A DNA stretch of 28,784 bases from an uncultured Oscillospiraceae bacterium (GTDB taxonomy: Bacteria > Bacillota > Clostridia > Oscillospirales > Oscillospiraceae). Below the pieces are notes generated by a model, which had not been told where the DNA came from, ran no database searches, and saw only the letters and a program-made list of their open reading frames with translations. The stretch covers positions 1 through 28,784 of the forward strand of contig CAJUSG010000030.1 of NCBI GenBank assembly GCA_910589085.1. Reading direction: 5' to 3'. Positions 7,593 through 15,238 of the stretch are shown one piece after another (position 1 is the first letter of the stretch; every line of letters begins with the position of its first letter). Both the position numbers and the translations under genes were made by a program.

Positions 7593-8822
7593 ATGGAGCA
7601 GTACAGGCCTCTGGCCGGCGTCACGGTTGTGGAGCTGGCCACCTTCGTAGCCGCCCCCTACGCCGCCCGGGCTATGGCGGACTGGGGCGCCGACGTGATT
7701 AAAATTGAGCCGCCCAAGGGGGACCCCATGCGGATGATGGGCGGACTGCTGAACATGCCCACCGACAACGAACGGGAAAACCCCGCCTATGACCAGCAGA
7801 ACGCCAACAAGCGGGGCATTGTGCTGAACCTGAAGCACCCGGAGGGCATGGCGGTCCTCCACAGGCTGCTGGCCAAGGCGGACATATTCATCACCAACAA
7901 CCGCCAGGAGGCGCTGGAGCGGATGGGGCTGTCCTATGAGCAGCTCTCCCCCCGCTACCCCGCCCTCGTCTACGGGCAGGTGTCCGGCTACGGGGAGAAT
8001 GGGCCCGACAAGGACCGGCCCGGATTCGACTTCACCTCCTACTACGCCCGGGGCGGCATCAGCGGCACCCTCTATGAGAAGGGCACCTCTCCCCTGCTCA
8101 CCGTGGCCGCCTTCGGCGACCAGCAGGTCAGTCTGGCCCTCCTGTCCGGCCTGTGCGCCGCCCTGTTCAACGCCAGGCGCACCGGCAAGGGTGAGAAGGT
8201 GAGCGTAAGCCTCTACCAGACGGCGCTGTACTGCATGTGTCACATGATCGCCTCCAGCCAGTATGGAAAAAATCCCTATCCCCGCAGCCGTCTGGACACC
8301 GCCAACCCCTTCCAGGCCGCCTACCCCACCAAGGACGGCCGCTGGATTCAGGGGGCGGTCAACGCCTACGACCGGGAGTACGCCCGCATCTGCCGTCTGG
8401 TGGGCCGGGAGGACCTGGCGGAAGACGAGCGTTACAGCACCTTCCAGAGGGTCAAGGACAACCCCCGCCCCTTCATTCAGGAGCTGGACAAAGCCTTTCG
8501 CCAAAAGACCGCCGACGAGTGGGTCAAGATCTTTGACGAGGCCGACCTGCCCTTCGACAAGGAGATGCTCTGGGAGGAGATCCTGGAGGACCCCCAGGCC
8601 TGGGGGGACGACGACCTGTGCCGCGTGGAGGGCTACCCGGACCGGGAGGGGCTGGGGACAAGCCGTGTTCTGGTCCGCTCCCCGGTAAAATTCCGCAATA
8701 TGGGTCTGCCTCCCTACGAGAAGGGCCCTAAAATCGGCCAGCATACCGACCGGGTTCTGGAGGAGGCCGGCCTGTCTCAGGAGGAGATCCGGCTTCTGCA
8801 TGACAGCGGCGCCGTTCAATAG
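7593..8822 (+). CDS. Family III CoA-transferase (CaiB/BaiF), FldA/HadA-like
   Basis: This 409-residue enzyme moves CoA between carboxylic acids through an aspartyl-CoA intermediate. The N-terminal domain shows the family pattern LAGVTVVELATFVAAPYAAR, then WGADVIKIEPPKGDPMR (31-47) and NANKRGIVLNLK (70-81). The likely catalytic Asp is residue 146 in RPGFDFTSYYARGG, a context that resembles phenyllactate (FldA) and 2-hydroxyisocaproate (HadA) CoA-transferases more than CaiB or formyl-CoA transferase. It begins 13 bases after hutU with AAGGAGG upstream and is followed after 20 bases by the dehydratase genes. The expected job is to charge a 2-hydroxy acid with CoA for the dehydratase. Which acid is not shown; the hutU neighbour points to imidazole-lactate/urocanate. 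Confidence 0.92.
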   Translation: MEQYRPLAGVTVVELATFVAAPYAARAMADWGADVIKIEPPKGDPMRMMGGLLNMPTDNERENPAYDQQNANKRGIVLNLKHPEGMAVLHRLLAKADIFITNNRQEALERMGLSYEQLSPRYPALVYGQVSGYGENGPDKDRPGFDFTSYYARGGISGTLYEKGTSPLLTVAAFGDQQVSLALLSGLCAALFNARRTGKGEKVSVSLYQTALYCMCHMIASSQYGKNPYPRSRLDTANPFQAAYPTKDGRWIQGAVNAYDREYARICRLVGREDLAEDERYSTFQRVKDNPRPFIQELDKAFRQKTADEWVKIFDEADLPFDKEMLWEEILEDPQAWGDDDLCRVEGYPDREGLGTSRVLVRSPVKFRNMGLPPYEKGPKIGQHTDRVLEEAGLSQEEIRLLHDSGAVQ

Positions 8823-8842
8823 CCAGGAAAGGAGCGCTAACT

Positions 8843-10057
8843 ATGCCGGAAGAAAAAATACGGGCAAAGGACCTGCTGAATCGCCTTCTCGACCAGCACT
8901 ATGAGGAGGCCTGGGAGGCCAAGCGGCAGGGCAGGCCGGTGGGCTGGGTCTCCTCCAATTTCCCCCAGGAGTTTCTGGAGGCCATGGGGCTCACCGTGTG
9001 CTACCCGGAAAACCACTCCACTTCTCTGTCCGCCAAGCACGAGTCCCTGGACATGATCCATGAGGCCGAGCGGCTGGGCTATCACAACGACCTGTGCGGC
9101 TACGCCCGGGTCAACCTGGGTTTTCTCAGCAAGGGGGACTGCCAGAGCCTGCGGATGCCCATGCCTGACTATGTGGTATGCAGCAACAACATCTGCAACC
9201 AGCTGGTAAAGTGGTTTGAAACCGTCGCCCGGCTCCGCAATATCCCGCTGATTATTTTTGACATCCCCTTTAACAACGACTATGAGGTATCCGAATCCCG
9301 CATGGAGTACATGCGGGCCCAGATTCCCGAGCTCATCGCCCAGCTGGAGCGGGCCTCGGGCGCAGCATGGAACGAGGCCCGCTTCCGGGAGGTTATGGCG
9401 ATCTCCAACGAGTGCGGGGAGCAGTGGCAGCGGGCCTCCCGGTACTTTGAGGCGGTGCCCAGCCCCATGAACGGCTTCGAGATGTTCAACTACATGGCCC
9501 TGATGGTGTGCGCCCGGGGGCGGCGGGAGACCGTCGAGGCCATCCGTCTGCTGGCCGACGAGCTGGAGCAGCGGTATGCCGCTGGGGAGACCACCTTCCG
9601 CGGAGAGCCCAAGTACCGGATTATGATGGAGGGCATCGCCTGCTGGCCCCACCTGAAGCACAACTATCAGACCCTGCGCGGCAGCGGCTGCAACCTCACC
9701 GGCACCGTCTACACCGAGACCTGGGGCCGCACCTACCGGGACCTGGACGAGATGCTCCGCTCCTACAGCGTGGTGCTGGACAACACCAACATCGACCGGG
9801 CCTGTGACCGGCGGATCCAGCTGGCCCGCCGGGCCTGCTGCGACGGCGCGCTGATCCACATGAACCGCAGCTGCAAGGCCTGGGACGGCATCCTCTATGA
9901 GATGGAGCGGCGCATCCGCAGTCAAGCCGGCATCCCCACGGCCCTCTACGACGGCGACCAGTCCGACCCCAGATGCTACGCCGAGGGGCAGTACGAGTCC
10001 CGGGTGCAGGGGCTGTGTGAGGTCATGGAGAACCGCAGAGAGGAGGGCCGGACATGA
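8843..10057 (+). CDS. 2-hydroxyacyl-CoA dehydratase, alpha-type subunit (FldB/HadB/HgdA-like)
   Basis: This 404-residue cytoplasmic iron-sulfur protein belongs to the oxygen-sensitive dehydratases that remove water from (R)-2-hydroxyacyl-CoA by a ketyl-radical mechanism. Family marks are GWVSSNFPQEFLEAMGL (34-50), the Cys-containing LCGYARVNLG (Cys85), CSNNICNQ (Cys113, Cys118), EGIACWPHL, and HMNRSCKAWDG (Cys344) near the C-terminus. Cys85, Cys118 and Cys344 sit where the three cluster ligands are expected in this family. The C-terminus ends normally with YDGDQSDPR and a closing helix, so this subunit looks complete. It starts at the ATG at 8843 behind AAAGGAG and overlaps the next gene by 4 bases (ATGA). 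No ATP-dependent activator (FldI/HgdC type) is found in the window. Confidence 0.93.
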   Translation: MPEEKIRAKDLLNRLLDQHYEEAWEAKRQGRPVGWVSSNFPQEFLEAMGLTVCYPENHSTSLSAKHESLDMIHEAERLGYHNDLCGYARVNLGFLSKGDCQSLRMPMPDYVVCSNNICNQLVKWFETVARLRNIPLIIFDIPFNNDYEVSESRMEYMRAQIPELIAQLERASGAAWNEARFREVMAISNECGEQWQRASRYFEAVPSPMNGFEMFNYMALMVCARGRRETVEAIRLLADELEQRYAAGETTFRGEPKYRIMMEGIACWPHLKHNYQTLRGSGCNLTGTVYTETWGRTYRDLDEMLRSYSVVLDNTNIDRACDRRIQLARRACCDGALIHMNRSCKAWDGILYEMERRIRSQAGIPTALYDGDQSDPRCYAEGQYESRVQGLCEVMENRREEGRT

Positions 10058-11025
10058 CCAGACTGGATGATATTTTAACCGCCATTGTGGAGGACGCGGC
10101 AAACCCCGGGGCCGCCGTCCGCCGGGAGCTGGACCGCACCGGAAAGAAGGCGGTGGGCTGTATGCTGGAGTTCTGCCCCGAGGAGCTGATCTGCGCCGCC
10201 GGTATGCTTCCGGTGGGGCTCTGGGGCGGAGCCGTGGAGCTGTCGCTGGTCAAGCAGTACTTTCCCCCCTTCTTCTGCGCGCCGGTTCAGCAGACGCTGG
10301 AGCTGGCCCTCCAGGGGGCCTATGACGGTCTGCTCTCGGCGGTGATGGTGCCCATCCTGTGCGACACCCTGAAGTCCGCCGGACAGAACTGGCGCGTGGC
10401 CGTCCCCCACATCCCCATGATCCCGGTCACCTACCCCCAAAACCGCCACCTCCCCAGCGGGCAGGCCTTCCTGCGCCGGGAGCTGGAGGATGCTATGGCC
10501 AAGCTGGAGCGGATCGCCGGCCGCGGCATCTCTCCCCAGGCGCTGGACAGCGCCATCGCCCTGTATAACCGATACCGTGAGGCTATGCGGGAGTTCTCCG
10601 CCCAGGCGGCCCGCCACGCCGACGTCATTACCCCCGCCGTCCGCCACAGCGTATTCCAGGCCGGCTTTTACCGGGATAAGGGGGACTATCTGGAGACCGT
10701 GCGGGAGCTGACCGCCCTGCTGAAGCAGCTTCCTCCGGCCGAGGGCAGGCACCCGGTGGCCCTCACCGGAATCGCCCTGAGCACCCCCCGTATTCTGGAG
10801 GCCATGGAGCGCAGCGGCCTGACCGTCGCCGGGGACACCCTGGCCCAGGAGTACGGACAGACCGCCTTCCCCGTCCCCGACGGCGGCGACGGGCTGACCA
10901 GGCTGGCCGCCTGGTGGAGCCAGATGCGGCACTCCTCCCTGGCGGTGGACCTGGAGCAGGAGCGGGCGGACCACCTGATCCGGCTGGTTCAGGCGGGCCG
11001 CGCCCAGGGGGTAATCATCCTTTGA
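10054..11025 (+). CDS. 2-hydroxyacyl-CoA dehydratase, beta-type subunit (FldC/HadC/HgdB-like), C-terminally truncated
   Basis: The 323 residues match the second dehydratase subunit from the start: TGKKAVGCMLEFCPEELICA (29-48), AGMLPVGLWGG, PILCDTLKSAGQNW and IPVTYPQNRHLPSG, then ALTGIALSTPRILEAMERS and a final RAQGVIIL. Family members run to about 375 residues. The piece after that last motif, which normally carries a conserved Cys in a KFCDPEEYDYP-type motif and a closing helix (roughly 50 residues), is absent. None of the three downstream frames contains it, so a simple frameshift does not explain the loss. The next bases encode an unrelated TPR fragment. The Cys is regarded as a cluster ligand in the family, so the enzyme is probably inactive or altered. 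Translation is coupled to the upstream subunit by an ATGA overlap with GGAGG before it. Confidence 0.88.
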   Translation: MTRLDDILTAIVEDAANPGAAVRRELDRTGKKAVGCMLEFCPEELICAAGMLPVGLWGGAVELSLVKQYFPPFFCAPVQQTLELALQGAYDGLLSAVMVPILCDTLKSAGQNWRVAVPHIPMIPVTYPQNRHLPSGQAFLRRELEDAMAKLERIAGRGISPQALDSAIALYNRYREAMREFSAQAARHADVITPAVRHSVFQAGFYRDKGDYLETVRELTALLKQLPPAEGRHPVALTGIALSTPRILEAMERSGLTVAGDTLAQEYGQTAFPVPDGGDGLTRLAAWWSQMRHSSLAVDLEQERADHLIRLVQAGRAQGVIIL

Positions 11026-11473
11026 GCGGCCCAAGCTGCGCAGCGCCAACTACTTCAACATCGCCGGGGCCTACGACTATCTGGCCCTCAACAGCCGGAT
11101 GCAGATGAAGCTGGACGAGGCGCTGGGCTATATCCACAGGGCCATCGATCTGTGTGTGGAGAAAAAGGTGCAGAAGAGTCTGGACCTCTTCTATGAGGAC
11201 TGCGGCTATATCCTGTTTCTCAAGGGGGACTGTCAGGCCGCCGAGCGCTATTTTCTCCGGAGCATCGAGCTCTATGAGCAGTTCGACACCTACTGGCTGC
11301 GGTCCATCGCCGAGAGCAGCCTGGCTATGATCTACGCCGCCGGCGACAGCAGAGACCGGGCCCTGGAGCACTTCCGAAAGGCGGAGGTATTCAGCCAGAA
11401 GGAGATGGCCCAGGAGGAGCTTGCCGTACTGGAGCAGGCCCGCTGCGTGCTGAAGGAGGCCGGCATTTTATAG
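11015..11473 (+). pseudogene. C-terminal remnant of a TPR-repeat protein
   Basis: The frame is open from 11015 and gives FERPKLRSANYFNIAGAYDY, then helical pairs such as MKLDEALGYIHRAIDLCVEK, LKGDCQAAERYFLRSIELYE and DSRDRALEHFRKAEVFSQKE. These are tetratricopeptide repeats of the type found at the C-terminus of HTH-TPR regulators. No start codon with a ribosome binding site exists; the first ATG (11099) lies within a repeat. The N-terminus is missing because the sequence joins directly to the truncated dehydratase subunit. It is probably untranslated debris from a deletion. The specific parent family is uncertain. Confidence 0.7.
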
Positions 11474-11598
11474 CCTGCGGCGGGCTGATCCAGCTGGTCA
11501 ACGCCCTGCGCATCGCCAAGCTGAAAAGCCCTCCCGTCCTGGGCCTGATCCCCGGGCTCATTCTGGTGGTCCCCATCACCTGCTTCTGGCCATTCTGA
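11467..11598 (+). pseudogene. C-terminal fragment of an unidentified membrane protein
   Basis: Directly after the TPR stop another frame reads FIACGGLIQLVNALRIAKLK, then SPPVLGLIPGLILVVPITC, and stops at 11598. This looks like the last one or two membrane helices of an integral membrane protein, with no start codon or ribosome binding site. The frame stays open upstream within the TPR sequence, so the exact left border is unclear. I do not recognise the parent family, and chance coding is possible for so short a stretch. Confidence 0.4.
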
Positions 11599-11626
11599 GC
11601 GCACCCGTGATATCCAATCATATCAA

Positions 11627-11659
11627 CAAAAACGCCCTCTTATTTCGGGGGTGTTTTTG
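11627..11659 (+). terminator. Rho-independent terminator after the dehydratase operon
   Basis: CAAAAACGCCC (11627-11637) pairs with GGGTGTTTTTG (11649-11659) with one G-U wobble, and the descending arm carries a run of five T. It closes the upstream operon and separates it from the symporter promoter 40 bases further on. Confidence 0.8.
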
Positions 11660-11698
11660 TCTGAGTGGCACAAAAATGCGGCGTACAGAAAATTCCTC

Positions 11699-11727
11699 TT
11701 GACTTTAATGCTTTTTTGCGTTACACT
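11699..11727 (+). promoter_or_regulatory. Promoter of the sodium:solute symporter gene
   Basis: TTGACT (11699-11704), a 17-base spacer and TACACT (11722-11727) form a good housekeeping promoter about 50 bases before the ATG at 11777. Confidence 0.75.
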
Positions 11728-11776
11728 TCAACGGTACAAAGCGTCAAAGCAACGGCGCAAGAGAGGAATGTTTCAT

Positions 11777-13351
11777 ATGGCAATCAAACTGGTTATGCTC
11801 CTGGTATTCTTCGGCGTGATGGTGGGCATCGGCCTCTACTGCCGGAAGAACGCCACCGATGTCAACGGCTTTGTGCTGGGCGGACGCTCCGTGGGCCCCT
11901 GGCTCACCGCCTTCGCCTATGGCACCTCCTACTTCTCCGCCGTGGTCTTTGTGGGCTATGCCGGCCAGTTCGGCTGGAAGTACGGCATCGCCGCCACCTG
12001 GGCGGGTATCGGCAACGCCATTCTCGGCTCCCTGCTGGCCTGGGTGGTGCTGGGCCGCCGCACACGCATTATGACCCAGCACCTGGACAGCGCCACCATG
12101 CCCGAGTTCTTCGGCAAGCGGTTCGGCTCCCAGTCGCTGAAGATCGCCGCCTCGGTGATTATCTTCATCTTCCTCATCCCCTACACCGCCAGCCTGTACA
12201 ACGGCCTCAGCCGGCTGTTCGGCATGGCATTTGACATCGACTACGCGGTGTGCGTCATCGTGATGGCCATCCTTACCGGGGTGTACGTCATCGCCGGGGG
12301 GTACATGGCCACCGCCATCAACGACTTTATCCAGGGCATCATCATGCTCTTCGGCATCTGCGCCGTCATCGCGGCGGTGCTGGGCAGCCAGGGCGGCTTT
12401 ATGGCGGCCCTCACCAAGCTGGCCCAGGTGTCCAACGAGACCGCCGCCGGCCCGGTGGCCGGGGCCCCCGGGGTATTCGCCTCCTTCTTCGGTCCCGACC
12501 CGGTGAATCTGCTGGGCGTGGTGATTCTCACCTCCCTGGGCACCTGGGGCCTGCCCCAGATGGTCCAGAAGTTCTACGCCATCAAGAGCGAGAAGTCCAT
12601 CAACACCGGCACGGTGATCTCCACCCTCTTCGCCATGGTGGTGTCCGGGGGCTGCTACTTCCTGGGGGGCTTTGGCCGGCTGTTCTCCGACGTGGTAGGC
12701 GTCACCGAGGCGGGCACCCCTGTGGGCGGCTTCGACGCGGTGATCCCCGCCATGCTCTCCGGCCTGCCCGATATCCTGCTGGCGGTGGTGGTGATCCTGG
12801 TGCTGTCCGCCTCCATGTCCACCCTCAGCTCCCTGGTGCTCACCTCCAGCTCCACCATGACGCTGGACCTGCTCAAAGGGCACATTATCAAGGAGATGGA
12901 CGAAAAGAAGCAGGTATTCATCATGCGCTGCCTGATCGCGGTGTTCATCGCCATCTCCGCGGTGCTGGCCATCATCCAGTACCGCTCCAGCGTCACCTTC
13001 ATCGCCCAGCTCATGGGCGTGTCCTGGGGCGCTCTGGCCGGAGCCTTCCTGGCCCCCTTCCTCTACGGGCTGTACTGGCGCGGGGCCACCAAAATCGCCT
13101 GCTGGACCAGCTTCATCTTCTCCACCGTGGTCATGCTGGCCGATATCTCCCCCCTGAAGGCCAGCTTCCCCGCCCTTCTGGTCTCCCCCATCAACTGCGG
13201 CGCCTTCTGCATGATCGCCGGGCTGGTCATCGTGCCGGTGGTGTCCCTCTTCACCGCCAGGCCCAAGAAGGAGCTGGTTGACGACGCCTTCTCCTGCTAC
13301 GAGGAAAAGGTCACCGTCCGCAAGAGCCAGGCCCTGGGTGACCCCCAGTAA
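11777..13351 (+). CDS. Sodium:solute symporter (SSS/PutP family)
   Basis: This 524-residue membrane protein has about 13 hydrophobic helices. Family marks include the early LGGRSVGPWLTAFAYGTSYF (helix 2, with Ser/Thr in the sodium-site region), WKYGIAATWAGIGNAILGSL, TMPEFFGKRFGS in the loop and IAGGYMATAINDFIQGIIM, the GG-containing signature after helix 5. It should import a small organic solute with sodium. The substrate cannot be read from sequence; proline, pantothenate or short carboxylates are all possible for the family. I start at the second ATG (11777), ten bases after GAGAGG; an ATG at 11768 is too close to that site. It has its own promoter, lies after a terminator and is followed by a hairpin at 13376-13400. 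Confidence 0.93.
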   Translation: MAIKLVMLLVFFGVMVGIGLYCRKNATDVNGFVLGGRSVGPWLTAFAYGTSYFSAVVFVGYAGQFGWKYGIAATWAGIGNAILGSLLAWVVLGRRTRIMTQHLDSATMPEFFGKRFGSQSLKIAASVIIFIFLIPYTASLYNGLSRLFGMAFDIDYAVCVIVMAILTGVYVIAGGYMATAINDFIQGIIMLFGICAVIAAVLGSQGGFMAALTKLAQVSNETAAGPVAGAPGVFASFFGPDPVNLLGVVILTSLGTWGLPQMVQKFYAIKSEKSINTGTVISTLFAMVVSGGCYFLGGFGRLFSDVVGVTEAGTPVGGFDAVIPAMLSGLPDILLAVVVILVLSASMSTLSSLVLTSSSTMTLDLLKGHIIKEMDEKKQVFIMRCLIAVFIAISAVLAIIQYRSSVTFIAQLMGVSWGALAGAFLAPFLYGLYWRGATKIACWTSFIFSTVVMLADISPLKASFPALLVSPINCGAFCMIAGLVIVPVVSLFTARPKKELVDDAFSCYEEKVTVRKSQALGDPQ

Positions 13352-13375
13352 AATTCTCTCTTTCCAATTGGCGGG

Positions 13376-13400
13376 GCCTGTGGTATGCTATATCACAGGC
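13376..13400 (+). terminator. Hairpin after the symporter gene, possible terminator
   Basis: GCCTGTG (13376-13382) and CACAGGC (13394-13400) form a 7-bp stem 25 bases after the stop codon. The following TCTGTCAGTTTTAC is only weakly T-rich, so termination may be partial. Confidence 0.5.
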
Positions 13401-13419
13401 TCTGTCAGTTTTACACTGC

Positions 13420-13493
13420 GTAGGGGCGGATATCATCCGCCCGTTTTTACGGGGCCGCGCCGTGTATCGCGGGCGGGTAATACCCGCCCCTAC
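13420..13493. repeat. Dispersed palindromic intergenic repeat, copy 1
   Basis: The element begins GTAGGGGCGGATATCATCC and ends with GGGCGGGTAATACCCGCCCC plus TAC. The two ends are imperfect inverted copies of each other, and each end is itself palindromic, so the unit can fold into a cloverleaf. A second copy is at 22446-22514. No coding capacity. It looks like a small non-autonomous repeat (MITE- or REP-like). Confidence 0.8.
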
Positions 13494-13523
13494 ATTACGA
13501 ACCCAGAAAGGAATCCTGCACCC

Positions 13524-14378
13524 ATGATCTTCGACATCCACACCCACACCTTTCCGGACAAGATCGCCCACTCCACCATTGAGAAGCTCCAGTCCATGTC
13601 CCACACCATAGCCTTCTCTGACGGCACCGAGGCGGGGCTGCGGGCCTCCATGGACAGGGCCGGCATCGACGGCTCTCTGGTCCTCCCGGTGGCCACCAGC
13701 GCCCGGCAGGTGGTCCACGTCAACGACGCCTCCGCCCGCCTCAACGACCGGGCTCCGGAGACCGGCCTGTGGTCCTTCGGCTGTATGCACCCCGACTTCC
13801 CGGACTGGAAGGACGAGCTGGCCCGCATCGCGGAGCTGGGCATGAAGGGGGTCAAGCTCCACCCCATCTACCAGGGGGTGGACTTCGACGATCCCCGCTA
13901 TCTGCGCATTCTGGACCGCTGCGGCGAGCTGGGTCTGACCGTCCTCACCCACGCCGGGCGGGACATCGGCTTTCCCCTTCGGGACCACTGCACCCCGGAG
14001 ATGACACTCAACGCCCTGAAGCAGGTGGGACCGGTGAAGCTCATTCTGGCCCACATGGGGGGCTGGCGGGAGTGGGACCGGGTGGAGGCCCTCCTGCCTG
14101 AAACCGGCGTCTATCTGGACACCGCCTTCGCTTTGGGCCGCATCTCCCCCTTGGGTGACGGCTACTATGGCCCCTCTGACCTGCCCCTGATGGAGGTGGA
14201 GCAGTTCGTCCGCATGGTGCGGGAGTTCCCCGGCCGGGTCCTTCTGGGCACCGACTCCCCCTGGCGCGACCAGCGGGAGGGCGTCGAACTCATTGAGGCC
14301 CTGCCCCTCACCCGGGAGGAGAAGGACGGCATCCTGGGGGGCTATGCCCAGAAGCTGCTGGGATTTCAGCAGAGCTAA
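13524..14378 (+). CDS. Amidohydrolase-2 family metal-dependent hydrolase (TIM barrel)
   Basis: The 284-residue protein starts MIFDIHTHTF, with the metal-binding His6-x-His8 pair of the amidohydrolase superfamily. Further likely metal or active-site residues are Lys111 and His113 in GVKLHP, His143 in VLTHAGRD, His177 in LILAHMGGW and Asp244 in LLGTDSPW at the end of the eighth strand. The closest fold class is PF04909, which includes hydrolases and decarboxylases such as ACMSD. The substrate is unknown. The ATG at 13524 follows AAAGGA by 11 bases. The gene is preceded and followed by palindromic repeats, so it may be transcribed alone or with the next gene. Classical imidazolonepropionase is a longer protein of another subfamily, so I do not call it HutI. 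Confidence 0.85.
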   Translation: MIFDIHTHTFPDKIAHSTIEKLQSMSHTIAFSDGTEAGLRASMDRAGIDGSLVLPVATSARQVVHVNDASARLNDRAPETGLWSFGCMHPDFPDWKDELARIAELGMKGVKLHPIYQGVDFDDPRYLRILDRCGELGLTVLTHAGRDIGFPLRDHCTPEMTLNALKQVGPVKLILAHMGGWREWDRVEALLPETGVYLDTAFALGRISPLGDGYYGPSDLPLMEVEQFVRMVREFPGRVLLGTDSPWRDQREGVELIEALPLTREEKDGILGGYAQKLLGFQQS

Positions 14379-14379
14379 A

Positions 14380-14516
14380 AAGCCTCCCTTCGCGAAGGGA
14401 GGTGGCATCCGCGCAGCGGATGACGGAGGGTTTTCCCTGTTGAAACGCACCGCTTTCTTCGATAAGAAAACCCCCACCCGGCTTCGCCGGGAGCCCCCTT
14501 TTCGAAGGGGGCCTCA
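14380..14516. repeat. Composite palindromic repeat with four hairpins
   Basis: Four stems follow each other: CCTCCCTTCGCGAAGGGAGG (14383-14402, a perfect palindrome), CATCCGC/GCGGATG (14406-14422), CCCGGC/GCCGGG (14477-14491) and GCCCCCTT/AAGGGGGC (14493-14512). An outer pair GGGTTTTC/GAAAACCC can close the whole. The form is like repeat families scattered between genes in gut clostridia. Short open frames running through it are artefacts. Confidence 0.75.
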
Positions 14517-14559
14517 TCCCTCTGGGGACCAAGAGTATGGACAATAAAGGAGCGATACC

Positions 14560-15120
14560 ATGTACATCGACCAGACCCGTTACACCACCCGCCCCACTGA
14601 CGACCGCATCCCCCAGGAGCTGGCCATCTACGACCGGCTGGAGGAGCTGAAAATCCCCTATGTCCGGGTGGACCACGACCACGCCGACACCATTGAGATC
14701 TGCCACGAGGTGGAGAAGGTGCTGGGCTCCAAAATATGCAAGAACCTGTTTCTGTGCAACCGGCAGCAGACCGACTTCTATCTGTTGATGATGCCGGGGG
14801 ACAAGCCCTTCAAAACCAAGTTTCTCTCCGCCCAGCTGGGGTGCTCCCGGCTGTCCTTCGCCGACGACGGCCACATGCGGGACTATCTCAGCACCATTCC
14901 CGGCTCGGTCTCCGCCCTGGAGCTGCTCTTTGACACCGACCGCCGCGTCCAGCTGGTCATCGACCGGGACCTGCTGACCGACGAGTTCATCAGCGGCCAC
15001 CCGGGCATCTCCACCTCCACCCTCCAGCTAAAGCGGGAGGACCTTTTGAAGTTTGTGGAGTCCACCGGCCACACCCCCATCTGCATCGACCTCCCCGACC
15101 CCAGAGCGGATTCGTTCTAG
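14560..15120 (+). CDS. ProXp-ala/YbaK-type aminoacyl-tRNA deacylase
   Basis: The 186-residue protein belongs to the free-standing relatives of the prolyl-tRNA synthetase editing domain (PF04073), which hydrolyse mischarged tRNA, typically Ala-tRNA-Pro. It shows the family core LYDRLEEL-like helix, VDHDHADTIE, then GSKICKNLFLCNRQQTDFYL, in which Lys61 corresponds to the conserved catalytic-pocket lysine. SRLSFAD, PGSVSALELL and DTDRRVQLVIDRDLL follow, then the C-terminal HPGISTSTLQL and LLKFVESTGH. About 20 extra N-terminal residues precede the core. The ATG at 14560 has AAGGAG upstream. It follows a palindromic repeat and ends before a hairpin at 15175-15216. It has no evident functional link with its neighbours. 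Confidence 0.87.
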   Translation: MYIDQTRYTTRPTDDRIPQELAIYDRLEELKIPYVRVDHDHADTIEICHEVEKVLGSKICKNLFLCNRQQTDFYLLMMPGDKPFKTKFLSAQLGCSRLSFADDGHMRDYLSTIPGSVSALELLFDTDRRVQLVIDRDLLTDEFISGHPGISTSTLQLKREDLLKFVESTGHTPICIDLPDPRADSF

Positions 15121-15174
15121 GATTCACACACCTCCACACACCTTAGCAGTGCCCTGTAAATCCCGATATTGTCA

Positions 15175-15216
15175 AAACGCCTTCAGTTGCCTGTACTCCA
15201 GGAGCTGAAGGCGTTT
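15175..15216 (+). terminator. Terminator hairpin after the tRNA deacylase gene
   Basis: AAACGCCTTCAG (15175-15186) and CTGAAGGCGTTT (15205-15216) are perfect 12-base arms with an 18-base loop that can pair further (CCTG, CAGG). Only a short T-run follows. Confidence 0.7.
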
Positions 15217-15238
15217 GTGCTGTCCCGCCCCCATTTAT

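Noticed and set aside
5555..7642. 695-codon minus-strand frame opposite hutU
   Set aside because: Shadow frame; the urocanase motifs on the plus strand are unambiguous.
11020..11110. Frameshift as the reason for the short dehydratase subunit
   Set aside because: None of the other frames contains the missing KFCDP-type motif; the sequence instead encodes TPR repeats.
13524..14378. Amidohydrolase as imidazolonepropionase (HutI)
   Set aside because: Too short (284 against about 400 residues) and of the amidohydrolase-2 type; the link to hutU would rest on distance alone.
14293..14547. Small frame through the composite repeat
   Set aside because: Translation consists of palindrome-derived residues; not a gene.
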